The translations under genes and the position numbers were made by a program. DNA of 64,000 nucleotides. Origin: Corydoras sp. C115 (taxonomy: Eukaryota; Chordata; Actinopteri; Siluriformes; Callichthyidae). The stretch spans positions 1,525,001 through 1,589,000 of the forward strand of contig JAFMOC010000023.1 of NCBI GenBank assembly GCA_019802505.1. Direction: 5' to 3'. Shown piece after piece: positions 32,410 to 43,881 of this stretch. The stretch's first letter is position 1; each line of letters begins with the position of its first letter. The notes under the pieces are model-generated. The model searched no databases. It worked only from the letters and a program-made list of their open reading frames with translations, and was not told the DNA's origin.

Positions 32410-33300
32410 TAACGGAACCTTTAAAACGAACCCTTCTCAGCATTTACCTTAATCTCCAATTAATTATTTAAAGTCACGCTGTTGCTTTAAGTTTAAAACC
32501 ATAATGCCAAATGTGAGCAAAATGCTGTTTTTGTGACCGAAGCTTGTTTTCAAGCCTCACGTTCTCCCCCCTCGTGTTCTCTGATTGTCTCTTCAGTGTC
32601 TCGCTCGGCCCTTCTCTCTCTCACATTGCTGCTGTGGCTCAGGCTTAATTAGCTGTTGCTTGTTAACAGGCTAAGAGAGTTTAGTGCATAAACAGAGTTG
32701 AGAGGATGAATGCACTCGGAGACGAGAGTGCAGATAAGAGAAATCGCACCGCTTCCCTCTATAAATAAACTATCAGCAAACGCCCGCCTGAAGTGGCCTG
32801 TCTTCTCACCGGTGATAAGCCCCGCGCAGTCGACGTGTGTATGCGCCTGGGTTCCGAGCGTACGTTAAAGTTGGAGGAGATTTGGATTTGACATGTTTGA
32901 GGTGTGTGTGTGTGTGTGTGGGTGTGTGTGTGTGATCGCGTGCACTTGATCGTCCTGACAAGTTTGTTAGGCTTGCTTATTGTCTGTCATGTCCCATGCA
33001 GTTCATATGGCCACACATCATTTGCATGTGAATGCGCATCATTATACATCTGCTTTATAGAATATGCATCAGGCCGCCGCTGAACACGAGACGGACGCCG
33101 ACGCTGACGCTCATGTCTGTCAGGGGGAAATTAAAACGTTTCTGTTAAACGCGCCGGTTCAACCGCCGCGCCGCTCATTTTGGATGTTGCGGGTTTTAGA
33201 TCTTGTTAAGCGCAGGTCTGACTTTGCTTTATTCTTACAGTTTGTTATTTTTATTTTTGCATCTTTAAAAACTCTCTGGACTCTCTGTTACACCCCGCAC
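32410..33300. other. Candidate conserved non-coding region
   Basis: Repeat-poor except a short (GT)n near 32904. Contains GGCTTAATTAGCTGTTGC (32640s), the exact octamer ATTTGCAT at 33020-33027 and ATATGCAT at 33062-33069, both POU-type words. No coding similarity. The regulatory role is inference. Confidence 0.4.
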
Positions 33301-33357
33301 AAAAGACGTCACCGTGCTCATTATTATGTTACACCCCAGCAGTCGTGTTTTTTCAGC

Positions 33358-33467
33358 GAGTTTTCATGTTCTCTCTGTGTCCGCGTGGGTTTCCTCCGGG
33401 TTCTCCTGTTTCCTCCCACAGTCCAAAAACATGGATCAAGGTGCTCCAAATTCCAGTGTCTCTGTGT

Positions 33468-33522
<55 letters not shown>

Positions 33523-33559
33523 TGTGTGTGTGTGAGTGAGTGTGAATGTGTGTGAGTAT

Positions 33560-33630
<71 letters not shown>

Positions 33631-33631
33631 T

Positions 33632-33704
<73 letters not shown>

Positions 33705-34150
33705 TGAGTCTGTGAGTGTGTGTGTGTGTATGTGAGTGAGTGAGTGTGTGTGTGTGTGTATGTGTGTGTGAGTGAGTCTGTGAGTGAGTGAGTGAGTGTG
33801 TGTGTGTGTGTGTGTGTATGTGAGTGAGTGAGTGTGTGTGTGTGAGTGTATGTGTGTGTGAATGTGAGTGTGTGTGTGAGTGCATTTAAGTGCGTTTGTG
33901 TGTGTGTGTGTGTGGTATGTGTGTGAGTGTGTGTGTGAGTGTGCGTGTAATTGTGTGTAAGTATATGTTAGTGAGTGAGTGAGTGTGTGTTTGTGTGAGT
34001 GAGTGTGTGAGTATCCAGTGATAGATTAGCGTCCTGTGTATCTGCCCAGCGCCCGAGACGTTCTCCCCTGGATGGGCATGGAGAACCCCCCCCACACACA
34101 CACAACCCTAATAGAGGATAAAGCGTGAGATAATGGGTGGATGGATGATT
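33358..34150 (+). repeat. SINE with internal microsatellite expansion
   Basis: The core (GGGTTTCCTCCGGGTTCTCC ... AACATGGATCAAGGTGCTCC) ends near 33455. The SINE 3' half resumes at CCAGTGATAGATTAGCGTCC (about 34015) and runs to GATAAAGCGTGAGATAATGG. Between them, where normal copies carry about 30 bp of GTGTGTCTGTGTGAGTGAGT, are some 550 bp of GT, GA and GAGT repeats. Confidence 0.88.
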
Positions 34151-34605
34151 GTAAATGTGTGGTTGTAGTAATTGTAATTGTAATTAATGCTGCCCTCTGT
34201 GGTTCCTTGTTGTAGAACAGCTGCCTCACACAGTTCACATCTCTGTTCTTATTTACAGTCTCTTCTGGTTCTCTGTATAGCTCATAAAATGTGATTTTTT
34301 ATTTTTTATTATTATATTTTTTTTTTCAGCTTGTAATAATGAGAATAAGAAATGGAAAATTGCTATTATAGAAAAGTAATCAGCTCTCAGGTAGCATGAT
34401 GCTGTGCGATTATTTCAATAACTCCTCACACAGTACAGTCTGCGCTGGATACTTCCCATGAACACCAGCTGTATATTAACATTTAATGTAGAACATCCAC
34501 AATGCAGGTTAGAGTTCCACCACCGTATATTGAGTTCGTATTAAAATAATTAACGTTTATGACACCCAAAGCAGAGCTGTGGGGTGTTTGCTTTACAGAA
34601 CCAGT
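34151..34605. other. Intronic sequence, nothing recognised
   Basis: AT-rich with T-runs near 34295-34327. No gene or repeat family recognised. Confidence 0.4.
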
Positions 34606-34615
34606 GTATCTAGAA

Positions 34616-34909
34616 CCTCCATCCATCCATTATCTTCCGCTTCATCCTCTATTAGGGTCGTGGGGGGGGGGGTTCCCCGTGCCCATCCAGGGGAGAACGT
34701 CTCGGGCGCTGGGCAGATACACCCAGGACAAGACGCCAATCCATCGCCGTGCACACACTCACTCACACACACACTCTATATGGGGCAATTTGGAGAACTC
34801 ATTTGACTTGCCATGTTTTTGGACTGTGGGAGGAAACCGGAGAACCACGCAGACACAGGGAGAACATGGAAACTCCACCCAGATGGGGATTCGAACCGGG
34901 AATCCCTAG
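34616..34909 (-). repeat. 5'-truncated SINE with target-site duplication
   Basis: Flanked by the direct repeat GTATCTAGAA (34606-34615 and 34910-34919). The tail end is complete but the head stops at GGGAATCCCTAG, a 5' truncation as expected of LINE-driven insertion. Confidence 0.92.
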
Positions 34910-34919
34910 GTATCTAGAA

Positions 34920-35055
34920 GCTCTTTATATTTCTTTACACTTCATCCCAAGTGAGTCCTGTTTGTGAATCCGTACATCCTTTTCCACACTGCTCCTCTAA
35001 AGCATGAGTTCGTACCCCTGTGGCAATCAGACGGAATGAACCGACTAAAGACACG
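34920..35055. other. Intronic spacer
   Basis: Short unassigned sequence between the SINE and the LINE tail. Confidence 0.4.
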
Positions 35056-35998
35056 TCATTTACATTTAGCTTTTAGTCATTCAGCTTTTATCCAAAGCGA
35101 CTTACAAATGAGATCACAAGTCAGTGTTTTTTAGTTTTTTAATAACAGGTAATTGTTAAAAAGATGCGTCTTCAGTAGTTTCTTAAAACTGCTTCGTGAT
35201 TCTGCCTTACGGACAGAGTTGGGAAGATGGTTCCACCATTTTGCAGTGGTGAACTCCACGGAGTGAGAATCAGCTCCTCGGTGAGGTGGAACCGCCAGGT
35301 GGCAATCATCACTGGAGCGAAGTGAACGAGTCGGAGTGTATTTTGAAAAGATAGAGTGAAGGTAGGAGCGGCAAGATCCAGAAATGGTTCTGTAGGCCAG
35401 AGTCAGTGACTTGTACTGAATGCGAGCAGCTACAGGGAGCCAATGGAGGGAAATGAGAAGTGGAGTGACATGAGTTCTTGGGCTGGTTGAATACAAGTCG
35501 GGCTGCAGAGTTCTAAATCAGTTGTAAAGGCCTGATTGTGGAAGCTGGGAGACCGGCAAGCAACGTATTACATTCATTCATTCATTATCTCCCGCTTTAT
35601 TCTCTATTAGGTTCGCGGTGGGGTTCCCCATGCCCATCCAGGGGAGAACGTCTCGGGCGCTGGGCAGATAGACCCAGGACAGGGCGCCAATCCATCGCTG
35701 GGCACACACTCACTCACACAGACACACTCTATATGGGGCAGTTTTGAGAATTCAATTGACTTGATCCATGTTTTTGGTCTGTGGGAGGAAACCGGAGAAC
35801 CCGGAGGAAACCCACGCAGACACGGGGAGAACATGGAAACTCCACCCAGATGGGGATTCGAACCGGGAATCCCTAGTGCTGAGAGGCGAACGTGCTAACC
35901 ACTAAGCCGCCCAACGTATTACAATAATACAATAATCAAGCCGGGATAGGATGAGGGCTTGAACTAACAGTTGGGTAACATGTTCAGTCAAGAAGGAT
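35056..35998 (-). pseudogene. L2-clade LINE relic (reverse transcriptase C-terminus and 3' tail)
   Basis: The minus strand of 35496-35131 encodes HVTPLLISLHWLPVAARIQY, KSLTLAYRTISG, CHLAVPPHRGADS and WWNHLPNSVRKAESRSSFKK before LLKTHLFNNYL, the C-terminal region of L2/Rex-type reverse transcriptases. It is followed at 35110-35056 by the inverse of a TAAGTCGCTTTGGATAAAAG tail, as in L2 3' ends. Further upstream LTQLLVQALILSRLDYC can be read at 35990-35923, where a small local duplication and a SINE break the frame. The 5' part of the LINE is absent, so the copy is dead. Confidence 0.88.
35572..35911 (-). repeat. SINE inserted in the L2 frame, with target-site duplication
   Basis: Flanked by CAACGTATTAC at 35561-35571 and 35912-35922. 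Complete from (ATTC)n to CTAACCACTAAGCCGC. Lies in the same orientation as the LINE. Confidence 0.95.
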
Positions 35999-36989
35999 GT
36001 CCCAATACTTTTGTCCTTGTAGCCTCCTTCTCCGTTTGTGATTGTTTTCCGGTTGTTTCCATTTTAACGTTCTGTATTTCTAAAAGCCATCGACAGACGC
36101 CATTGCTGTTAATAGGCGTTGAAATTTGTATTCCTTTTCCGTCGATGGTCCTGAATTTGTGTTATTATGGCTCACTGTAAGTTCAAAGCTCTGGAGAACA
36201 ATGTTCCGCCTGTAATTGGTTCAGATGTATGAAATCTTTAGCCCGCCCGTTCCCCAATCGTGCCCGTTTCCATGACCACATAATTAAAAATCATTCTAAT
36301 ATAAAACGTGGGATCTTTAACACTTTCTCTCTCTGTATTCTAACATTGTACTGTCATCCTCGACCGCTCTCCATACCCCCCCCCCCACCTCCTCACTTTC
36401 TCTCACTTCAGTTTAGGAGTTCTAGCCGAACCTTATGGGATTCATCATTGCATATTTACTGTGCTGCGGTGTGATATAGCTGTGAGCTTTTTCTGTCGGC
36501 GCACCATTGATCTATAGCGCATGTTCACTCCCGAGGTTACCGGACGCGCTCCCATTTCCATAAGGGCCCCTGGCAAGGTTTCTCTCCTGCATTGATTGGC
36601 CCTGTCCTAGGGAGCCTTGCCTCGTCTACCCTCATTGATCACTTTGTTTTTCCCCAAGACAGTGTTACGCCAAGTTCATATCAAACACCACACATCCCTC
36701 CCCCCCCCAGCCCCCCCCCCCCCTACCCAGATACGCAGCACATGGACTCGAAAGGGGAAAGGATGGAGGCCGAGTGCAAACTTTGCTGCAGTTAAGGTAA
36801 TGAGGTATCCTGCTCGGTGCCACGTTTGCTCTAGCTGGCTGATCCTTGTAGGAGGGACAGTACGATATTGATTCAGTGATGTCATTATACATTTTTCTAA
36901 ATGCTGGGTTAGTCATCAGTTGTCTGTGCCGTTTCAGCTTCATTGTTCCTAATTATAATCGACTGAATATTAATATTGTAACCCTCAGG
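35999..36989. other. Repeat-poor sequence with C-runs
   Basis: C-runs near 36378 and 36700-36722. Elsewhere balanced sequence. The ORFs here (up to 92 codons) have no recognisable similarity. Some of it may be conserved non-coding DNA. Confidence 0.35.
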
Positions 36990-39640
36990 ACTGTTATTAA
37001 GGAGATGTATGTTCATTTCGAAGTAGCTCGATCCAGAATGTTGTATTAGTACAGAACCGGTGTTTCTATTTAAATTAAAATACGTTTTGATTTTAAAGCA
37101 GGGGCTACGGGTCTCCCGGAGGAGACTCATGTGGACACAGGGAGAACATGCAAACATGCAAACTCTACTCTGAATTTGACGCTTTCATCCAAAATTACTT
37201 ACAAATACCCCAATTTGTTTGGGGTCAGAACACAGGGTTGATACCGCCCCTCTGGAGCAATGAGGGTTAAGGGTTTTGCTCAAGGACCCACGTTGGTAAC
37301 TTGAGTGGACCTTGGCTTTACACCCACAATCTTCTGATTGACAGCCCAACCAACACGTTAACCACTGACCTACCACCACCACCCATTCAGAAACAGACTG
37401 TTATTCAGGAGATGTATGTTCATTTTGAAGTAGCTCGATCCAGAATGTTGTATTAGTACAGAACCGGTGTTTCTATTTAAATAAAAATAAGTTTTGATTT
37501 AAAGCAGGGGCAACGGGGCATTTTTAGAGCAGCCAATTCACTTTGAATCCATTTTTTTGGACTGTTGGTAGAGCCCAGAGGACACTCATGTGGACACAGG
37601 GAGAACATGCAAACTCTACTCTGAATTTGACGCTTTCATCCAAAATTACTTACAAATACCCCAATTTGTTTGGGGTCAGAACACAGGGTTGATACAGCCC
37701 CTCTGGATCAATGATGGTTAAGGGTTTTGCTCAAGGACCCACGTTGGTAACTTGAGTGGACCTTGGCTTTACACCCACAACCTTCTGATTAACAGCCCAA
37801 CCAACACGTTAACCATTGACCTACCACCACCGCCCAACAGCTCCATCCAGAGTGTTGTATTAGTACAGAACCGGCGTTCCCATTTAAATAAAAATACGTT
37901 TTGATTTTAAAGCAGAGGCAACGGGGCATTTTTAGAGCAGCCAATTCACTTTGAATCCATTTTTTTGGACTGTTGGTGGAGCCCAGAGGAGACTCATGTG
38001 GACACAGAGAGAACATGCAAACTCTACTCCGATTCAGATTTGAATTTAGCAGACGCTTTCATCCAAAAATACCAAAATTACCCTCTGGACCAATGAGGGT
38101 TAAGGGTCTTGCTCAAGGACCAACGTTGGGATTTATACCCACAGCCTTCTGATTGACAGCCCAACATGTTAACGATTGAGCTACCACAGCCCCTACTGAA
38201 ACAGACAAAGAGCCTTCCCCAAACTGTTTGTGATCAGAACACACGTATGATACCGCCCCTCTGAAGCAATGAGGGTTAAGGGTTTTGCTCAAGGACCCAC
38301 ATTGGTAACTTGAGTGGACCTTGGCTTTGCACCCACAACCTTCTGATTGACAGCCCAACCAACACGTTAACCACTGACCTACCACCACCGCCCATTCAGA
38401 AACAGACTGTTATTCAGGAGATGTATGTTCATTTCGAAGTAGCTCGATCCAGAATGTTGTATTAGTACAGAACCGGTGTTCCTATTTAATTAAAAATACG
38501 TTTTGATTTTAAATCAGAGGCAACGGGGCATTTTTAGTGCAGCCAATTCACTTGGGTCTTGCTCAAGGACCAACGTTGGAAACTTCAATGGACCTGGGAT
38601 TTACACCCCCAACCTTCTGATTGACAGCCCAACATGTTAACCATTGAGCTACCACAGCCCCTACTGAAACTGAGCCTTCCCCAAACTGTTCGTGATCAGA
38701 ACACACATTTGATACAGCACTCATATGGACACAGGGAGAACATGCAAACTCGACTCTCGAAATTAGCAGACGCTTTCATCCAAAATTACAATTTGTTTGG
38801 GGTCAGAACAATGAGGAGCAATGAGGGTTAAGGGTTTTGCTAAAGGACCCACGTTGGTAACTTGAGTGGACCTTGGCTTTACACTCACAACCTTCTGATT
38901 GACAGCCCAACAGGGTGTTTTTAGGGTTTAGAAACATCAGGGGCTTCTTCCCCCTCTGTCCTCTTTAAAAATTGCCCTTTCATGAGGGTATTTATCCATT
39001 TTTCAAACTGTTGTTACATTCATTTTGTTTGATCATTCATTAGTTATATTGGAGAAATTTAAAGTGCATTGGCACATTCAGTTCTAATAAATGATGGTTT
39101 TGGATGAAAATTTTTGAATAAAGGAACTTGAGATTCAGCAGAAAAGCATGAATCCGTTTTACGAGTCCGTCACAGACGAGACAGTTTTACGGTTCGAAAT
39201 ACCGTAACTTTGCGACAGTTTGCTCCTTCTGACTGTTTCTGAAAGCCGAGAAACTGCTCTTTACAGCCAACATACAGTTATTACGGTAACTTTTCTCCCA
39301 ATACTGGCAAAAAAATTCTGTCTCCCTCACACACACAGAGAAAAAAAATGCCTCCCTCATACACACACAGAGCTTAGAAGCACAAACAGCTGACAGTGAC
39401 TCCATCGTTCGGCCCCGCTGCTCTCATTTGATCCGGGGCTACTGACAAAACATCCGGGGCTATAGCCCCCAAAGCCCAGGTCTAATGACGCGCCTGCAGC
39501 CCGTCACGTTAACCATTGAGCTACCACCACCCATTCAGAAAGAGACTGTTATTCAGGAGATGTATGTTCATTTTGAAGTAGCTCGATCCAGAATGTAGTA
39601 TTAGTACTTATTTAAATAAAAACACGGTTCAATTTTAAAG
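36990..39640 (-). repeat. Tandem array carrying an L2-tailed SINE
   Basis: Repeated starts GACTGTTATTCAGGAGATGT occur near 36990, 37396, 38405 and 39544, with a partial unit at 37838. Each contains TAGCTCGATCCAGAATGTTG, TTTGAATCCATTTTTTTGG and then, in minus orientation, a tRNA-derived SINE: head GGTCAGTGGTTAACGTGTTG, GGGCTGTCAATCAGAAGGTT, GGTCCTTGAGCAAAACCC and an L2-like tail (AATTTTGGATGAAAGCGTC). Units are 400-560 bp with many indels. 38940-39480 is an unrelated insertion, including the fragment shared with 3005-3052. Confidence 0.82.
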
Positions 39641-39884
39641 CAGGGGCAACGGGCATTTGTTAGAGCAGCCAAATCAACTTGAATCCATGTTTTTTGGTTT
39701 CCGACTGTTGGTGGAACCCGGAGGTTCCGATTCAGAGTTGAACCTGGATCCCCAGCACAGGGAGGTGGAACTGTTACCTACAATTCCACTGTTCTCCCTT
39801 CTTAATTGCCCCTATATATTATGTGAGTGTGTCTGTAGAGAGTGAGTGTGTGCTTAAGGATACATTGGCGCCCCCTCCCCCCCT
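39641..39884. repeat. Diverged SINE remnants
   Basis: Fragments such as AATTGCCCCTATATATTATG and GGATACATTGGCGCCCCC are recognisable pieces of the DANA/Mermaid-like family, too decayed to delimit. Confidence 0.55.
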
Positions 39885-40055
39885 CTCGACCCTCATCCAC
39901 ATGTCGTAGGCTTGTGTTTAAGAAACAGTCTTGTGACCTGAAGGTCCCCGGTTCGATTCCCGATCCCACCAGGTACCTTGACTGTAGTGCCCTTGAGCAA
40001 GGCACCTAACACCAATTGCTCCCTTGGCGCCGTGTACAGGGCTGTCCACCGCTAC

Positions 40056-40095
<40 letters not shown>

Positions 40096-40180
40096 CACTG
40101 CACGGATGGGTTAAATGTAGAGGACACGTTCCTCTGTGTGTAAGGGCTGTGGGCAAAATAGATCACTTGTAAGTGATGGG
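39885..40180 (+). repeat. Second tRNA-derived SINE family
   Basis: Box-B-like CCCGGTTCGATTCCCGATC, then GTGCCCTTGAGCAAGGCACC, GGGCTGTCCACCGCTACC, a (GT)n run (40058-40094) and GGGTTAAATGTAGAGGACAC. The layout is that of a widespread fish SINE with an internal GT tract. Confidence 0.78.
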
Positions 40181-40541
40181 AGGAAGGGGGGGGCATGCCA
40201 CCTAACCCTTTTAGAGAGAATGACCGATGTCCCTGTCCTTGGGCGTGTGACTGTGGCATCATTGGCATTCAGGCCAGCGATCTCGGGATAGTTTTACTGT
40301 TTTGCCACTCGGGTCCAATTTGAGTGATGTTTACTGTGGCCTGCTTGTTGCTGCCTGTAGGCGCCAATTTCTCTGCAGAACGTTGCAGTTTACACAGATT
40401 CCTGCAGCCGACAAATACATTCAATATTCACAAGAACTCGAGCGGCTCGTCGTTCTGTTTGCTGTTGAATGTTACTGTTCTACGGTCCCGTAAAACAGAT
40501 TCAAGGTATGTTCTTTAAACATGCCAATATGTTCATATCAA
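40181..40541. other. Intronic sequence, nothing recognised
   Basis: Repeat-poor. Overlapping frames of 63-64 codons at 40302-40518 are unsupported. Confidence 0.4.
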
Positions 40542-40865
40542 GGGCGGCATGGCGGCTTAGTGTTTAACATGTTCTCCTCTCAGCGCTAGGGATTCCCGGT
40601 TCGAATTCCAATCTGGGTGGAGTGTCCATGTTCTCCCCGTGTCCACGTGGGGTGTCCTCCCACAGTTCAAAAACAAAACATTGAACAAGGTCAATTGAAT
40701 TCTCCAAATTGCCCCACATAGTGTATGTGTGAGTGAGTGAGTGTGTGCCCAGTGATAGATTGGCGTCCTGTCCTGGGTGTATCTGCCCAGCACCCGAAAC
40801 GTTCTCCACTGGATGGGTGGAGGAACCCCTCGCGACCCTAATAGAGGATAATGATAATGAATGGG
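40542..40865 (+). repeat. DANA/Mermaid-like SINE
   Basis: GGGCGGCATGGCGGCTTAGT to GAGGATAATGATAATGAATG, with a small core deletion (CACGTGGGGTGTCCTCCC). Confidence 0.88.
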
Positions 40866-40902
40866 CAGCCCACCACTGCGGGCACGTGTGCTCACTTTAC
40901 CA

Positions 40903-40934
<32 letters not shown>

Positions 40935-41040
40935 GTTGGTGTGTGTTGGTGTGTGTGTGTGTGTACCGCACTGATGAGTTAAATGTAGAGGACACATTCC
41001 TTTGTGTGTAAGAACTGCGGGCAAAAGAACTACAGTGGCT
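40866..41040 (+). repeat. 3' part of the second SINE family
   Basis: GGCAGCCCACCACTGCGGGC, (GT)n, TGATGAGTTAAATGTAGAGG and TGTGTGTAAGAACTGCGGGC match the copy at 40020-40160. Confidence 0.75.
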
Positions 41041-41191
41041 GAGTGTGTATGGGCCTCATGGCAGAAAAGTTCCTGGGTGTAATTACAATGCAAACCTGGG
41101 GTTTGCATGTTCTCCCCATGTCTGTGTGGGTTTCTCCAATAACATTGATAACTGATTGATGTATATTATTAATATACAACAATGAACATTC

Positions 41192-41587
41192 ATCCATCCA
41201 TCCATTATCTTCCTACTAGGGTCGCTGGAGGGTGGTGTTTGCTACAATTACTAAAACCACACATTTACAATCATCCATCCATCCATTATGTTACTATTCA
41301 TCACTAGGGTTGCAGGGGTGGGGTGTTCCCATTCCCATTCCTATCCAGGGGTGAATGTTTCGGACGCTGGGCAGATACACCTAGGACAGGACGCCAATCC
41401 ATCACTGGACACACTCTCCCTCACACTCTACATGGGGCAATTTGGAGAATACAATTGACTTGGAAACCGGAGAACATGGAGGAAACCCACACGGACACGG
41501 GGAGAACATGGAAACTCACCCCAGATTGGAATTCAAACCTGTATCCCAAGCTGAGAAGAGCTACCCACTAAGCCACCGTGCCGACCC
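41192..41587 (-). repeat. SINE fragment plus SINE copy
   Basis: A tail fragment (CATCCATCCATCCATTATCT, 41192-41235) is followed by a second tail start near 41272 and a shortened copy ending AAGCCACCGTGCCGACC. Confidence 0.82.
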
Positions 41588-41847
41588 CAAAGTTTACCAT
41601 GCATTTAATGTGTTGTAATTGCTAAATGTCATACAAATATGGTAATAAGATCAAATTTCCAATCCTAAATTCAATCATTAATTATTAATCATTAATCAGC
41701 AAGACCGTGTTGTGTATTTCAGGTCAAAATAATGTCATATTTATAATCGTGTTGGCTGTCTGTAGTCAGTGTATTCCATCAGTCCCCTCCTCCATCTGAT
41801 CTCCGGTGCCATATTCTTCCTCTCTCACCCTTTCTTTTTACCCCCCT

Positions 41848-41889
<42 letters not shown>

Positions 41890-42320
41890 TCCTGATGTCG
41901 GTAAAGTGCTTCCGGGGATTCTCAGGTCTGGCTGGACTGAAAGGCAGCAGATGTCTCAAACCCTTACCAGAAATCCTGTGTTTTCCTCTTGGCTCATGCA
42001 GAAGACTGAACAACATGTTCAGAAGTCGTTCTTCGCTTCCACTAAATCTGGTAGATATCTGAACCAAGCCCCCCCCCCCCCCCCCCGCCCTCCAGCACGA
42101 AAGAATCTACATCCTCGCTGACTCTGCACCATATATCCCCCATAATTCCAGCCTCCACTGTTTTACTGAACTTGGGGGATGACTTCTGCTGCTTTATTCT
42201 GCATTACAGCGCATGTTCTCCCCGCTTCTGTTGTTCACTTTGTTCCGCTCTGATCTTGTTTTTATAAAAACCTGGCCATATCTGATTTTTTCCATTTCAT
42301 ATACATTTCTCGTCTCGTTT
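41588..42320. other. Intronic sequence with (CA)n and C-run
   Basis: (CA)n at about 41850-41884 and a C-run near 42069-42086. No gene recognised. Confidence 0.45.
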
Positions 42321-42324
42321 TGTC

Positions 42325-42505
42325 TCGGGGCGCCAATCCATCGCTGGGCATTCACTCACTCACTCACTCACTCACTCATGCTTGCTTATTATCCATCCAT
42401 CCATCTATTATCTTCCGCTTGTCTGGGGTTCGGGTCGCGGGAGCAGCAACCGAAGTAGGGAGACCCAAACCTCCCTCGCCCCAGCCACCTCCACCAGCTC
42501 GACTG
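42325..42505 (-). repeat. SINE scrap, (ACTC)n and another repeat tail
   Basis: GGCGCCAATCCATCGCTGGG with (ACTC)n at 42353-42378. Then CCATCCATCCATCTATTATC, GGTTCGGGTCGCGGGAGCAG and CCCAGCCACCTCCACCAGCT, a separate common fish repeat tail. Confidence 0.65.
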
Positions 42506-42511
42506 GGGGAA

Positions 42512-42794
42512 CCAGTGGTTAGCATGTTCTCCTCTCAGCGCTGGGGATTCCCGGTTCGAATCCCAAACTGGGTGGAGTTTCCATGTTCTCCCCGTGTCCG
42601 CGTGGGTTTCCTCTGGGTTCTCCGGTTTCCTCCCACAGTCCAAAAACATGGATCAAGGTCAATTGAATTATCCAAATTGTCCCATGTGTGTGAGTGAGTG
42701 TGTGTCCAGTGATGGATCGGCGCCCTGTCCTGGGTGTGTCCTGGGTGAACCACCCCCTAATAGAGGATAAAAGTGGAAGATAATGGATGAATGG
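42512..42794 (+). repeat. SINE, head and 3' part shortened
   Basis: CCAGTGGTTAGCATGTTCTC to GAGGATAAAAGTGGAAGATA. The GCCCAGCGCCCGAAACG block is missing. Confidence 0.85.
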
Positions 42795-42797
42795 ATT

Positions 42798-42938
42798 TAG
42801 ATAGGAGCAATATTAAGAGCAGCTAATTTACCATGAATCCATGTTTTTGGACTGTGGGGGGAACCGGAGAACCCATAGGAACACGAGGAGAACATGCAAA
42901 CTCCACCCAGATCGAGATTCAACCCCCAGCGCTGATTT
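42798..42938 (-). repeat. SINE head/core fragment
   Basis: AGAGCAGCTAATTTACCATG, TTTTTGGACTGTGGGGGG and CCCAGATCGAGATTCAACCC. Inverted relative to the preceding copy. Confidence 0.75.
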
Positions 42939-43273
42939 CAGATTTATTTCTGAAATATTTTTTTTTGGTGAATAAATTAAGGAAAGGAGATGTAGCGGAG
43001 TCCAGTTACACCTCTTTACCGTGATTTATTCACAACCTCGAGTGCCTCATTGCTTTTATTACACTATTTGTATATTATACGTATTACATATACAGTACTG
43101 TATGTATTATAAATACATCCTAAAATATAATACAAACACATTATAACAAAAAAACCCCACTATGATTCATAATTGTGTTTATTGAAAACTAAATTATCAA
43201 TAATCTGGGCTTTCGTAACGTAATCTAGTCCCGTTTTTAAAGTGAACGCTTGCTGTTTATATTAAACTGTATT

Positions 43274-43580
43274 ACGGTGGCTTAGTGGTTAGCATGTTCT
43301 CCTCTCAGCGCTAGGGATTTGGGTTCAAATCCCCATCTGGGTGGAGTTTCCAAGTTCTCCCCGTGTCCGCGTGGGTTTCCTCCGGGTTCTCCGGTTTCCT
43401 CCCACAGTCCAAAAACATGGATCAAGGTCAATTGAATTCTCCAAATTGCCCCATATAGAGTGTGTTTGTTTGAGTGAGTGTGTGTCCAGTGATAGATTGG
43501 CGTCCTGTCCTGGGTGTATCTGCCCAGCGCCCAAAACGTTCTCCCCTGGATGGGCATGGGGAAAACCCCCTGCCCCCCAG
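43274..43580 (+). repeat. DANA/Mermaid-like SINE, first of a pair
   Basis: CGGTGGCTTAGTGGTTAGCA to GGGCATGGGGAAAACCCCC. The 3' tail is lost at the junction with the next copy. Confidence 0.88.
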
Positions 43581-43881
43581 GGCGGCTTGGTTGCTTTATG
43601 GTTAGCACGTCTGCCTCTTAATGCTGGAGATCCAGGTTCGAATTCTGATCTGGGTGGAGTTTGCATGTTCTCCCTTTATTCTTTTGGGTATTCTCCGGGT
43701 TCTCCTGTTTCAAAAACATGGATTGAAAATGAATTGGTTGCTTTAAATTGCCCTTATTTAGTGTGTGTATGTAAGTGAATGAGTGCCCAGCGCCTGAGAC
43801 GTTCTCCCCTGGATGGGCATTGGGACCCCCCCCCCCCCCGACCCTAATAGAGGATAAGGCGGAAGATAATGGATGGATGGA
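43581..43881 (+). repeat. SINE of a variant subfamily, second of a pair
   Basis: GGCGGCTTGGTTGCTTTATG head, TCCCTTTATTCTTTTGGGTA in the core and a complete GGATAAGGCGGAAGATAATG tail. The TTTATTCTTTTGGGTATTCT variant recurs at 46896. Confidence 0.86.

Noticed and set aside
33064..33555. 163-codon plus-strand ORF
   Set aside because: Its second half is SINE core plus GT repeat; the first half is intronic with no similarity.
40557..41108. 183-codon minus-strand ORF
   Set aside because: Composed of two SINE families and a GT tract in reverse.
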